Source of the DNA: Sporomusa termitida
GTDB taxonomy: Bacteria > Bacillota > Negativicutes > Sporomusales > Sporomusaceae
NCBI RefSeq assembly: GCF_007641255.1
Contig: NZ_CP036259.1
Location: forward strand, 310,001 to 374,000
Length of the DNA: 64,000 nucleotides
Direction: 5' to 3'
The notes beneath the pieces are model-generated. The model was given only the letters and a program-made list of their open reading frames with translations, was not told the DNA's origin and made no database searches. Positions 36,122-44,389 of this stretch are shown here, piece after piece (the stretch's first letter is position 1; every line of letters starts with the position of its first letter). A program made the position numbers and the translations under genes.

Positions 36122-36235
36122 GTGATTATTACTACGCCCCCGGTTTTTGCGGAAGGGTTTGAGGTTAACGAATACCTGGGCATGGTGACCGGTGAGGTTG
36201 TCATGGGGACGGCGGTAAAAATCCGAAAGAAGTAA
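36122..36235 (+). pseudogene. truncated YbjQ-family remnant
   Basis: GTG 36122 to TAA 36235 encodes 37 residues (MIITTPPVFAEGFEVNEYLG, then MVTGEVVMGTAVKIRKK). This matches the start of YbjQ (DUF74) proteins, which continue to about 105 residues; here the frame stops after the first third. No matching continuation is visible in the downstream 400 nt. It is probably a decayed gene. A weak ribosome site supports loss of function. Confidence 0.55.
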
Positions 36236-36466
36236 TAAACGCATGTTAGTCATTGATCAATGCTGTATTTCCTAAGCAGGAATAGTGAGTTTAAATCAAC
36301 ATCGTAAACTATGGCTATGAAGGTTATAACGGTTATGAATTTTGACGTTACCTTTATGGTCTTTATTTTTGGGCTATCTCTACACTAAAGAAAATTCATA
36401 CAAACAGTATCTGGATAAGTTGTGGACTGAGACTGCATAGTTCACCACCGCCGCTTACAGATAAAA

Positions 36467-36497
36467 TCCCGGTTATCACAGGGCTGTGAAACCGGGA
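36467..36497 (+). other. two-part hairpin in intergenic gap
   Basis: Outer stem TCCCGGTT/AACCGGGA and inner stem CACAG/CTGTG form a nested hairpin without a U-run. It lies in the 36236-36650 gap, which otherwise shows no gene. It may be a transcript-processing structure or part of the leader of the following methyltransferase. Confidence 0.4.
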
Positions 36498-36650
36498 GAG
36501 GGCAGAAGTTATAAGGTGGGGGCCGAACAAAAGGCCGTTCCTGTTATATCAGTCTGGCTCAAAACAGTAAGGTATAGTCAGGCTGGAAGAGGAATTGCGG
36601 TTAATGAAAACTTCGGGTTAAGTAGTACCCTGTGAGGCAGGTGAAAAGCA

Positions 36651-37238
36651 ATGGGGGATGAACTTTTTTTCGACCGCATTGCCGGTCAGTGGGATGCAAC
36701 ACGGGCAGCCGATGCCGGTAAGATCGGCAAACTGGTGGAGCTGATCGGGATAGCGCCGGGATCCAGAGTGCTTGATGCCGGCAGCGGGACTGGTGTATTG
36801 TTGCCGTATATTCACAAGGTTGTTGGCAATGAGGGGCAAATTACAGCTGTCGATTTTTCTGCCAATATGCTGCAGCAGGCCAAAACTAAATATGCGGCCC
36901 TGAGGAATATTGAGTTTGTTGTTGCCGATATCATGAATTTTTCAACGGCGCCTGGATTTGATCATGTGATTTGTTTTAATTTTTTTCCGCATGTTAAAAA
37001 CAAGTCCCTGTTTTTGCAGCATATTCGTAATGCACTTAACAGCGGGGGTATGCTGACGATCATGCATGATCTGTCGCGCCAGCAGGTAAATGCCGTTCAT
37101 CAGGCCAGCGCCGCGGTAAAAGAAGACCGTCTGGCCTGCGGGGAGACGGTAAGCCAATGGCTGACCGGGGCTGGGTACGAGGTAATATGCAGGATTGATG
37201 ACAGTGATTGCTATTTTATCAAGGCCCGGAAAACATAG
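36651..37238 (+). CDS. class I SAM-dependent methyltransferase
   Basis: 195 aa UbiE/COQ5-like fold. Motif I is VLDAGSGTGVLLPYI (residues 40-54), the acidic residue after beta2 lies in ITAVDFSANMLQQA, and motif post-I in VVADIMNF. The N-terminus FFDRIAGQWDA is typical of corrinoid and quinone-type methyltransferases of anaerobes. Substrate not identifiable. It faces a minus-strand unit of further methyltransferase and FmdE genes. Confidence 0.82.
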   Translation: MGDELFFDRIAGQWDATRAADAGKIGKLVELIGIAPGSRVLDAGSGTGVLLPYIHKVVGNEGQITAVDFSANMLQQAKTKYAALRNIEFVVADIMNFSTAPGFDHVICFNFFPHVKNKSLFLQHIRNALNSGGMLTIMHDLSRQQVNAVHQASAAVKEDRLACGETVSQWLTGAGYEVICRIDDSDCYFIKARKT

Positions 37239-37292
37239 AGGTTTCTTGCGATATGCTTTTGATAGCCTAAGCATATAGCGAATGATTTTGTA

Positions 37293-37320
37293 AACGGCAA
37301 AATAAGCTCATTTTGCCGTT
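37293..37320. terminator. terminator after methyltransferase gene
   Basis: Perfect 11-bp stem AACGGCAAAAT/ATTTTGCCGTT with a 6-nt loop, followed by GTATCTTT. It lies 54 nt after the stop codon, in the gap before the convergent minus-strand gene. Confidence 0.8.
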
Positions 37321-37411
37321 GTATCTTTACGAGGAAAATTAGCACATTATCAACTGTGGTTACTGCAATAGCCGCATTTGTGAATAGGACTGGCGATTAA
37401 TCACAGCTTTT

Positions 37412-37473
37412 GCTGGCATTGTTCCGGAGGAAAAGGGAGGTAAGCTGAGAAGTATCTGTAGAATAATGCCAGC
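37412..37473. other. long-range inverted repeat with purine-rich centre
   Basis: GCTGGCATT (37412-37420) and AATGCCAGC (37465-37473) are exact complements 44 nt apart. The interior is purine-rich (CCGGAGGAAAAGGGAGG). It lies between convergent genes where no leader is expected. It could be a small structured RNA or chance; no known RNA family recognised. Confidence 0.3.
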
Positions 37474-37589
37474 CCTTATCCGTATTTAGCTGCGAAAAGT
37501 ATTTTGACCAGAATAAGAGTAAGTCTTACGGTCGATTAATGTCATTTCCCGGGAAATGTAGCAACAAGAGTCCAATAAATGTGCAGAGC

Positions 37590-38453
37590 TTATACCTGCC
37601 ACCACATAATACCAACAGTTGTTTCCGATGTTTCGGCACAATAACCATCAATAGCGATGCTTGCAAGGATAGTGCGAATCGTGTTTTCGGTCTCAGCGCC
37701 GGTAACGCCCAGTACGCTAAAATAACTGATATAGTGATCAATCAGATAGGGAAGCGGTTCCTGCGTGGTTTGACCGTAAGTGGTGAAGGTCAGGTTGGGG
37801 CGGTAGCCTTCCTGATACAGGATGTTAAGCGGATAGATGATATCAAAGGATGGCCCCGGTGCCGGCTCCTGCAAGAGTTTTTCCCATAAGAGACGGCGTA
37901 AGCTAATATCATGTTTACCGGCAAAGCCGATCAGGCAGCAGACTCTGCGGGCTACTTTCGTCATTTTCATCAGGCTGTCATAGTTATTAATAGCCGGGCT
38001 CTTAGCGGCAAAGGTTATGTCATAGGCCGGACTCGGGGCAATGTCCTGCCAGTCGGCCAGCAAAGGAGTGATGTTTTTCTCCAGACCGGCTTTTCCTGCC
38101 TGGCCGGACAAGGCTGCCAGCATACCCGGGGAGGTATCAAGGCCGGTGACTTTAACATCATATGCTGCCAGCGGCAGGGCGTAGGTGCCGGGACCACAGC
38201 CAATATCCAACAGTGTATCGCCTGGTTTAATTGTCCCGTGGGCAACCAACCTGGCAATGATGTCTTGGTGGACTGTTTTGCTGGTTTCATTATGTTCGGC
38301 ATAGCGGCTGGAAAAGCTGTTCCAATATTCCTGCCACAGCTTAGGGTCAGGCGGGCGCCGACCAGCCTTTTTATTGGCGTTTTGCCAGGCTCTATCCCAA
38401 AACCGGACATTATTTAACGGCTCGTCCGCAAGCTGACTGTCCAAATTTACCAT
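37590..38453 (-). CDS. class I SAM-dependent methyltransferase, paralogue A
   Basis: 287 aa from ATG 38453, which overlaps the FmdE gene stop by seven bases. Motif I is LLDIGCGPGTYALPLAA, post-I TGLDTSPGM, then a family-specific C-terminal region (PAINNYDSLMKM, CCLIGFAGKHD, LLWEKLLQ, YPLNILYQEGYRPNL). The same C-terminal blocks recur in the protein at 40060-40917, so the two are paralogues of one methyltransferase subfamily. Coupling with an FmdE-type protein suggests a shared metal or cofactor-related task. Substrate unknown. Confidence 0.85.
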   Translation of the reverse strand: MVNLDSQLADEPLNNVRFWDRAWQNANKKAGRRPPDPKLWQEYWNSFSSRYAEHNETSKTVHQDIIARLVAHGTIKPGDTLLDIGCGPGTYALPLAAYDVKVTGLDTSPGMLAALSGQAGKAGLEKNITPLLADWQDIAPSPAYDITFAAKSPAINNYDSLMKMTKVARRVCCLIGFAGKHDISLRRLLWEKLLQEPAPGPSFDIIYPLNILYQEGYRPNLTFTTYGQTTQEPLPYLIDHYISYFSVLGVTGAETENTIRTILASIAIDGYCAETSETTVGIMWWQV

Positions 38454-39055
38454 CCCCGGCTGTATTCTTCGGTACAGGCTAAACAAGCGATTTTACCGTT
38501 TTTTAAACGGGCCCGGGCTTCCATAACTTTTTCACCACAATACGCACAGATGACAGAGTTAAAGATTTTGGCCTCTGGCGGCAGTGTAAGCTCAACATCC
38601 GTAATCTTAAACAGGTCTGCCAAGGGGGTAACCAACAGCTGAGCAATTCGTTTTTCCTGGATTTTTTGCCAGGCAGTCTCCTGCTCGATTGTGGCCTGGC
38701 CACTAAACACTGTGTTTTTAAGGCTTTCCTGCTCCGGGGACAGGGGGCTGCTTTCACCGGTCACCGCAACCCGTACGGCTTTACCTGTCTGGCGGTTGCC
38801 GATCGTATAGGCCTGTTTGCCATGGTCTTTGTAAATAAGGTTGCCTTTGCCAATGGTGCAGCCCAGCAGCACTTGAACAGCATCAATGCCGCAGCCGTCA
38901 GACTCAACAATTGCGACAAGCTCCTCGTCATTGGCCCGGGTTACATTAAGGCGCTCAAGGGCGGCTTTGGCAGCCAGATAGCCAATGGTAAGTCCTGGGC
39001 AGCAATGGCCGTGGAATTCAACAGCCTTCTGGTAGTCGGCAGCTCGGTTAGTCAT
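38447..39055 (-). CDS. FmdE-family protein with C-terminal zinc ribbon
   Basis: 202 aa from ATG 39055, preceded on the minus strand by GAGGAGGAAGAG. The FmdE domain starts with VEFHGHCCPGLTIGYLAAKAAL and has the Cys-containing ESDGCGIDAVQVLLGCTIGKGNLIYKDHGKQAYTI segment. A C-terminal zinc ribbon (CAYCGEKVMEA...CLACTEEY) follows. FmdE proteins were first linked to tungsten formylmethanofuran dehydrogenase but occur widely without it, probably in molybdenum/tungsten or metal handling. No such dehydrogenase is in the window. Overlap with the downstream methyltransferase indicates a two-gene operon. Confidence 0.88.
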   Translation of the reverse strand: MTNRAADYQKAVEFHGHCCPGLTIGYLAAKAALERLNVTRANDEELVAIVESDGCGIDAVQVLLGCTIGKGNLIYKDHGKQAYTIGNRQTGKAVRVAVTGESSPLSPEQESLKNTVFSGQATIEQETAWQKIQEKRIAQLLVTPLADLFKITDVELTLPPEAKIFNSVICAYCGEKVMEARARLKNGKIACLACTEEYSRGW

Positions 39056-39250
39056 TTTCTCTTCCTCCTCGGCAATGTTCTGGATCCAGAGTAAGGATTG
39101 GCCCGGTAATTTACCGGGCACGATAAGATTTGTACCTTACTTTAAATTTTTTAGTGCAAATTAACTATATTATCAGTTATTTGTCCAATACTGTCAAATG
39201 CGGAGCTGTTTTTTATAACCAAATATTTTGCAGATTTTTTGCATAATTAA

Positions 39251-39279
39251 TTGACACAATTAGTGAAATTTGGTACAAT
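39251..39279 (+). promoter_or_regulatory. promoter upstream of DUF3842 gene
   Basis: TTGACA (39251-39256), 17-nt spacer, TACAAT (39274-39279). It would give a leader of about 250 nt before the ATG at 39535. The leader begins with two hairpins (AAACGATA/TATCGTTT at 39290-39313 and GCCG/CGGC just after), and the gap 39056-39534 holds no gene. Confidence 0.65.
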
Positions 39280-39534
39280 TCAAGATATTAAACGATAGTT
39301 GAAATTATCGTTTGCCGTAGAATGCGGCAGTTTATCTGGGCTCGGCAATACTTTTATCTTCTATAGATTTTTTAAACAGCCATGAAGGCTCTGCTTGTTG
39401 CAGTTGTCTTGATGGTTAATTTACTTTGAGGGGTATAATAGCGGTAGTGGTTCCCGGTAATAACGAAGGAATTTTCAATTTATTGCCGAATTAATAATCA
39501 ATCGTCCATTTTTGTGGAAGGTGGTAGGGTCTGT

Positions 39535-39957
39535 ATGGTAATTGCAGTTATTGATGGTATGGGCGGGGGGCTTGGTGTGCAGTTGGTGACCCAGCTTACG
39601 TCACAGCTGGGTCAAAAAGCAGATATTATTGCTTTGGGGACAAATGCACTGGCGACCAATAATATGGTACGGGCCGGAGCGATGCGTGGCGCTACCGGTG
39701 AAAATGCCGTGGTCGTTTCAATCCGCAAGGCAAATATTGTAGTAGGTCCGATTGGTATTATAATTCCTAATTCCTTAATGGGGGAGATCACCCCCAAAAT
39801 TGCCGAAGTAATTGCCTCTTGTGATGCGCATAAGGTATTGGTGCCGGTAAATCAAAGCCATTTCGATATCGTTGGCCTTGAAAGCCGGCCGCTGGTGGTT
39901 TCTATTAAAGAGGCAATTGCCAGGGTAACCGAGCTTGTTCTAGGCAAGACCTGGTAG
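39535..39957 (+). CDS. DUF3842 family protein
   Basis: 140 aa from ATG 39535; GGTGGTAGGG lies upstream. It begins with a Gly-rich nucleotide-fold-like strand (MVIAVIDGMGGGLGVQLVTQL) and contains ALGTNALATNNMVRAGA and GPIGIIIPNSLMGEITPKIAEVI. These are the hallmarks of DUF3842, a conserved cytoplasmic protein of Firmicute anaerobes with no assigned role. It stands alone behind a well-formed promoter with a long leader. Confidence 0.82.
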   Translation: MVIAVIDGMGGGLGVQLVTQLTSQLGQKADIIALGTNALATNNMVRAGAMRGATGENAVVVSIRKANIVVGPIGIIIPNSLMGEITPKIAEVIASCDAHKVLVPVNQSHFDIVGLESRPLVVSIKEAIARVTELVLGKTW

Positions 39958-39996
39958 CCTTGTAACGCCAACTTAGTAACTAATCATGTAAAGAAG

Positions 39997-40023
39997 AACA
40001 ACCCGGTTGTGTGCCGGGTTGTT
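39997..40023. terminator. terminator between convergent genes
   Basis: Perfect 10-bp stem AACAACCCGG/CCGGGTTGTT with a 7-nt loop, then TGTGTGTTT. It ends the DUF3842 transcript and can also stop the opposing methyltransferase transcript. Confidence 0.8.
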
Positions 40024-40059
40024 TGTGTGTTTGGAGCTGCTGCCATTCAGCTGAGCCTG

Positions 40060-40917
40060 TTATTCCAGTACTGTGGTCTTGCGGTCAGCCCGCCACCACA
40101 GCACGCCGATAGTCGAGTTAATCAGTTCGGTGCAGTAATCTTCCACTGACCGGTTAGCCAGGAATTCAGTAATTTTAGCTGACGTCTCCGGGCTGTCCAG
40201 ACCAAACAGCTTGAAATAACTGGTGTAATATTCAATCATAAAAGCCAGTGTCTCCCGGTAGCGCTGGCGGTAGCTGTAAAATTTAATATTAGGCAGATAC
40301 CGGTCCTGATACAGGATATTAAACGGGTATTGGATATCAAACGCCGTTTGCTCAGGCGGTGTGCCGATCAGGTGCTCCCATAACAGTGTCCGCACTTTGA
40401 TGTGATAGGTGCCGGCAAAGCCGATCAGGCAGCAGGTACCGCGGGACAGTTCATTCATTTTCATTAAGCTGTCATAATCGTTAATAGCGGTAGTGTTGGC
40501 GGCAAACACCACATCATAAGCAGGTTCGGCCGGCAGGTCCAGCCAGTCGGCCTGGAGGGCCGTAATCCGGTCGGAAATCCTGTCGTGAGCGGCCTCGGAC
40601 TGCAGGACAGACAGCATTTGTGCAGCTGTATCCAACCCTGTTGCCTGTTTGGCCCTGGCGGCCAGCGGCAAGGTAAAGGTACCGGCTCCGCAGCCTATGT
40701 CCAGTACTGTGCTGGCCGGGGTTATTACACCGTCGGCAACTAAGCCGTCAATAATTGCATTATATATCGGCCGGCTTTGGCGGTTGCGCAGGGCGTACTG
40801 CTCGGCAAAATCATTCCAAAACTGCTGCCAGCCTTGTTTGTTGCCATAACTTGGGGCCTGATGGGAACTCTCACGCGCTTCCTGCCAGGCCTCAGTCCAA
40901 AACTTGGTATTGCACAT
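40060..40917 (-). CDS. class I SAM-dependent methyltransferase, paralogue B
   Basis: 285 aa. Motif I VLDIGCGAGTFTLPLAA, post-I TGLDTAAQML, and the same C-terminal blocks as the protein at 37590-38453 (TTAINDYDSLMKMNEL, CCLIGFAGTYHIK, LLWEHLIG, YPFNILYQDRYLPN, and a terminal STIGVLWWRADRK). On the plus strand the next signal upstream is a B12 riboswitch facing away. Duplication within 3 kb plus an FmdE partner on one copy suggests specialised variants. Substrate unknown. Confidence 0.85.
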   Translation of the reverse strand: MCNTKFWTEAWQEARESSHQAPSYGNKQGWQQFWNDFAEQYALRNRQSRPIYNAIIDGLVADGVITPASTVLDIGCGAGTFTLPLAARAKQATGLDTAAQMLSVLQSEAAHDRISDRITALQADWLDLPAEPAYDVVFAANTTAINDYDSLMKMNELSRGTCCLIGFAGTYHIKVRTLLWEHLIGTPPEQTAFDIQYPFNILYQDRYLPNIKFYSYRQRYRETLAFMIEYYTSYFKLFGLDSPETSAKITEFLANRSVEDYCTELINSTIGVLWWRADRKTTVLE

Positions 40918-41215
40918 GGCTTGTCATCCTTCCTGCTATGTAAATTAATAAAGTCCTTTAGGCGCCGGCAGAAGCCTTAGGCTCTGAATATTATCAGACA
41001 GGGGATAAACTTTCTGATAATGTAAAAAAAGCATGAAGTCCAAGGAATTATCCCTTAGGTTTCATACCGGAGTGTTTGAATCTTCATGATTCAAGCTACT
41101 AGTTTAAATATAAATTGTTTTGCAGTAATTGTCAATTAGCAATAGCATTGCTTGTATGCTGAAAACAATAAAATAAAACAGTAAATTACCAGCAATTACG
41201 CAATAGGCTAAGTTG

Positions 41216-41244
41216 TTGACACTATTTACAATAAAGCTTATACT
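41216..41244 (+). promoter_or_regulatory. promoter of riboswitch 1 transcript
   Basis: TTGACA (41216-41221), 17-nt spacer, TATACT (41239-41244), placed about 30 nt before the cobalamin riboswitch. The preceding 40918-41215 stretch is the divergent A/T-rich region shared with the minus-strand methyltransferase gene. Confidence 0.85.
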
Positions 41245-41274
41245 AAAATTGTCATCAACTTAATTACATACGGC

Positions 41275-41485
41275 GAGTTGGGTGCCCTGCGGGGCTTAAT
41301 AGGGAAGTCCGGTTAGAAACCGGCGCGGTCCCGCCACTGTAACGGGGAGCAAGCTTAAGATATACCACTGGGATAATTGGTCTTGGGAAGGTTTAAGCAA
41401 GCTATGATCCGGAGCCAGGAGAACTGCCTAGCTGACAATCACCGTTTTTACCCACGAGGTATGGGGAGGGGATTACAGTAGGCGC
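41275..41485 (+). promoter_or_regulatory. cobalamin riboswitch 1
   Basis: It contains the conserved core in order: GGTGCC with its hairpin, TTAATAGGGAAGTCCGG, GGCGCGGTCCCGCCACTGTAA, the CCACTG/GGGAAGG segment, and the B12 box AGCCAGGAGAACTGCC. The structure ends with ATGGGGAGGGGATTACAG. The architecture equals the AdoCbl-I class. It precedes a cyclic-di-GMP-type signalling gene rather than a B12 synthesis or transport gene. Confidence 0.95.
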
Positions 41486-41517
41486 TTGGTTACAGACTCA
41501 TTGCGTCGCTTGAATTC

Positions 41518-41605
41518 ACTCCTGGTATAATGAGGTACCAGGAGTTTTGTTTTGGCAAACTGTTATTACTATTCCCGGCTTAAGCAGCGGGAGTTTTTTG
41601 TTTGG
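41518..41605 (+). terminator. tandem terminators of riboswitch 1
   Basis: ACTCCTGGTA/TACCAGGAGT (41518-41545) followed by TTTGTTTT is the expression platform. A second, weaker hairpin (TCCCG/CGGGA, about 41573-41592) followed by TTTTTTGTTT comes right after. Riboswitch 2 has the same double arrangement. Confidence 0.8.
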
Positions 41606-41728
41606 GAAAATACAAGCTGCCAGCTTGATTCATCAGTTGTGCTGCCTGTTTATCAATGTACCGAAGCGGGAAAAACATCCGGTATGCTTTGTAAATACAG
41701 CTAACATAATAAGGCGGTGTGTGCGAAG

Positions 41729-43720
41729 ATGAGTTTTACCACACAGGACAACGGACTATTAAAGTGCGTTTATCAAGAGTGGGGACAACGGGAAGATTTT
41801 AATTTCTATCTGTCCATCTTATCCCATCAGTTTAATTTTGTATTTAACCACTCGCAAAGGGTGGCATATTATGCGGTTAGGCTGGCCCAAGCGACCGGCT
41901 GCCGTGATACTGAGATTGTGAATATTGGTGCAATGGCGTTGCTGCATGATATTGGTAAAATAAATGTACCGATCAAGGTTTTATATAAACAGGGTACTTA
42001 TGATCCGTATGACCGGAATGAAATGGAGCGCCATCCGGTCTATGGCAGCCAGATGCTGCTGCGATCCAAAGAGCTGCGGGAGCTTATTGCCGGGGTACTG
42101 CACCATCACGAGCGTTATGATGGCAATGGCTACCCCAATAAACTCAAAGCCTTGGAAATCCCCTTGCCAGCCAGGATCATTCATATTGCCGAAGCCGTTG
42201 ATGTTATGACGACAATCCAGAATTATCAGCAGGTAAGAAGCTGGCATGAAGCTATGGGTGAGCTGGAACGGGCGGCTGACAGTCAGTTCGACCGGGCTCT
42301 GGTAAAAGCCTTTTTGGCATTAGAACCGGCTATGTTTGCTGCCGGCAGGATGGGCGCCGGCCAGGCAGCGAGACAGGAAAAGCAGCAGCTGGTTTTATCT
42401 GCCGGCAGTGTTGGGCATTACCTGGAGAATATAGCAAATTTAGGGGTCATTTGTTTGGATAAAAACAATACAGTTGTATTTTGTAATGCCTGTGCAGAGC
42501 AGATACGGCAATTGCCTGAAGGTACTTTATTAGGTAAAAACTTTTTAGACAGTTATCCCCAGCACCGGCGAAAAATTCTCGAGGACAAGCTGGGGCAGCT
42601 GCGGGCTGGTAAAAAAAAGGCATGGTATCGCCTAATGGGCCGTAATGGGCGGTTTATTGAGAACCGGTATTCACGGGTAACGGATGCCAGTGGTAAGTTT
42701 ATCGGCACTGTTTTGGTCACAATTGATGTGACCGAGCGGGAGAAAGTGGCCCGCAGTCTGAATGCCGCCCTGGAAAGGCAGGCCGCCTTGTATCAGGCAG
42801 CCCAGATCATCACCTCCTCGTTAAGTATTGCCGAGATCATTGACGGCATCCTGAGGATTATAAGAAAGACGATGGTGGTTAACAAGGCCGAAATTTATTT
42901 ATCAAGTGAAACCAACGACGGTATCCCGGCTATGCATACGCATGAGTACAGCCGCAGTGAGCCGATTGAAGGCCAGGAGGGTTACCGTGAGGCGGCAAAC
43001 CAGGTTTACAGTACTTTGCGGACAGTCATGGCTGCTGATGAACAGGGCAAGCTGGCAAAATATTATGTCCCGCTTATCTACCGGCGTGATTTACTGGGGA
43101 TATTATATATTGAAAGAACCAGTCCGGGTGAGGAGTCGCAGGAACGGCTGGAGCTTCTGGAAGCACTGGCCAGCCAGACTGCGATTGCGATTAGGAATGC
43201 CCGCCTGCACGAGGAAGTCCAGTACCTGGCCGAGTATGATAAATTGACAGGCTTACTGAACCGCCATTCCTTTGACCGGTTTTTTGCAGAGCAGTGCCGG
43301 CAGGCCGCAGAGCAGCCGGCGCCGGTTACACTGCTGATGATTGACATTAATGGCCTAAAGCTTGTCAATGACCAATATGGGCATGTGGCCGGTGATATGT
43401 TAATTAAGGCTGCTGCTCAGGTTGTGAAAAATAGTATCAGCAGTGACGACCGCGCTTTTCGCTATGGTGGTGATGAGATTGTTGTGCTGCTGCCGGGGGT
43501 TTCTCTCCCGGAAGCACAGATTATTATTAAGCGGATACAACGCAATAGCAAATGGTGGCAACCGGGCATTGTTGCTAATGTGTATGCTGATTTGACTCTC
43601 AGTGTCAGCATTGGCGCCGCCGCGAGCAGCGAAGTCAGTCTGGAATGCCTGATTCAGGAGGCTGATAAACGCATGTATGAAAGTAAGCGTCTTTATTATA
43701 AGTCGCTGGATGTAAAATGA
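41729..43720 (+). CDS. HD-GYP / PAS / GAF / GGDEF cyclic-dinucleotide signalling protein
   Basis: 663 aa from ATG 41729, with AAGGCGG upstream; GTG 41717 is an alternative. Residues about 20-200 are an HD-GYP domain (LLHDIGKINVP, then HHHERYDGNGYPNKLKALEIPLPARIIHIAEAVDVMTT); 225-340 a PAS domain (GVICLDKNNTVVFCNACAEQI); 355-495 a GAF domain; and 500-655 a GGDEF domain with YDKLTGLLNRHSFDRF and active loop YGGDEI. The Asp/Glu pair is intact, but no RxxD inhibitory site precedes it. No membrane helix, so probably cytoplasmic. It may both make and break cyclic-di-GMP. The only upstream control is cobalamin riboswitch 1, so the gene should be off when B12 is plentiful; that link is inferred from position. 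Confidence 0.9.
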   Translation: MSFTTQDNGLLKCVYQEWGQREDFNFYLSILSHQFNFVFNHSQRVAYYAVRLAQATGCRDTEIVNIGAMALLHDIGKINVPIKVLYKQGTYDPYDRNEMERHPVYGSQMLLRSKELRELIAGVLHHHERYDGNGYPNKLKALEIPLPARIIHIAEAVDVMTTIQNYQQVRSWHEAMGELERAADSQFDRALVKAFLALEPAMFAAGRMGAGQAARQEKQQLVLSAGSVGHYLENIANLGVICLDKNNTVVFCNACAEQIRQLPEGTLLGKNFLDSYPQHRRKILEDKLGQLRAGKKKAWYRLMGRNGRFIENRYSRVTDASGKFIGTVLVTIDVTEREKVARSLNAALERQAALYQAAQIITSSLSIAEIIDGILRIIRKTMVVNKAEIYLSSETNDGIPAMHTHEYSRSEPIEGQEGYREAANQVYSTLRTVMAADEQGKLAKYYVPLIYRRDLLGILYIERTSPGEESQERLELLEALASQTAIAIRNARLHEEVQYLAEYDKLTGLLNRHSFDRFFAEQCRQAAEQPAPVTLLMIDINGLKLVNDQYGHVAGDMLIKAAAQVVKNSISSDDRAFRYGGDEIVVLLPGVSLPEAQIIIKRIQRNSKWWQPGIVANVYADLTLSVSIGAAASSEVSLECLIQEADKRMYESKRLYYKSLDVK

Positions 43721-43815
43721 TGGATCGATTTGGCATAACAGGCCTTTAGTGGCGGATGCTGCCGCATGATAAATTTAGAATAGAGTGATAATTGCAGACA
43801 ATCATTTTTTAAGGA

Positions 43816-43844
43816 TTGACAATCATTTCTTGAGGTGTTATGCT
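43816..43844 (+). promoter_or_regulatory. promoter of riboswitch 2 transcript
   Basis: TTGACA (43816-43821), 17-nt spacer, TATGCT (43839-43844), about 35 nt before the second cobalamin riboswitch. Confidence 0.8.
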
Positions 43845-43877
43845 AATTTCACAGAGGACAACTTAATATGTTTGAAA

Positions 43878-44085
43878 TAGGTGCCTAAAGGCTTAATAGG
43901 GAAGTCCGGTTTAATGCCGGCGCGGTCCCGCCACTGTAACGGGGAGCTAGCTTAAGATATACCACTGAGCATTTGTCTTGGGAAGGTTTAAGTGAGCCAT
44001 GAGCCGGAGTCAGGAGAACTGCCTATTTGACAATCGCCGTTTATTACCCACGAGGCATGGGGAGGGGATTACAGTAGACGCTGGC
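43878..44085 (+). promoter_or_regulatory. cobalamin riboswitch 2
   Basis: Same ordered core as riboswitch 1: GGTGCC, TTAATAGGGAAGTCCGG, GGCGCGGTCCCGCCACTGTAA, B12 box AGTCAGGAGAACTGCC and the closing GGGGAGGGGATTACAG. It controls the CbiK gene 300 nt downstream. Confidence 0.95.
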
Positions 44086-44111
44086 ATAAAATAGCGTATC
44101 TGGCTTAATTC

Positions 44112-44140
44112 ACTCCTGGTTAACAGCCAGGAGTTTTTTT
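44112..44140 (+). terminator. riboswitch 2 terminator, first of two
   Basis: ACTCCTGG/CCAGGAGT stem followed by seven Ts; expression platform of riboswitch 2. Confidence 0.85.
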
Positions 44141-44158
44141 ATAAGACTACTGTTTATT

Positions 44159-44191
44159 ACTCCCAACTTTAACGGTTGGGAGTTTTAATTT
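44159..44191 (+). terminator. riboswitch 2 terminator, second of two
   Basis: ACTCCCAAC/GTTGGGAGT stem followed by TTTTAATTT, only 19 nt after the first terminator. A third possible hairpin (GGTCT/AGACC then TTTCTTTTT, 44237-44260) lies further on. No gene is present in 44192-44389. Confidence 0.75.
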
Positions 44192-44389
44192 AATGACATT
44201 CTTCTCAACGCTCCTTTTGAATTGCGCATTGGCGCGGGTCTCTAGCAGACCTTTCTTTTTACAGTTTTACTATCATATAAATATTTTATTGCAGTGAGGA
44301 GGCTGCCTATGAGGTAATCAGCAGGTGAAGAATTGCGGGGATTTTCTCCAGGCATTCGTTATGTAAAATTTAAAGGAGTTGTTTTATTT

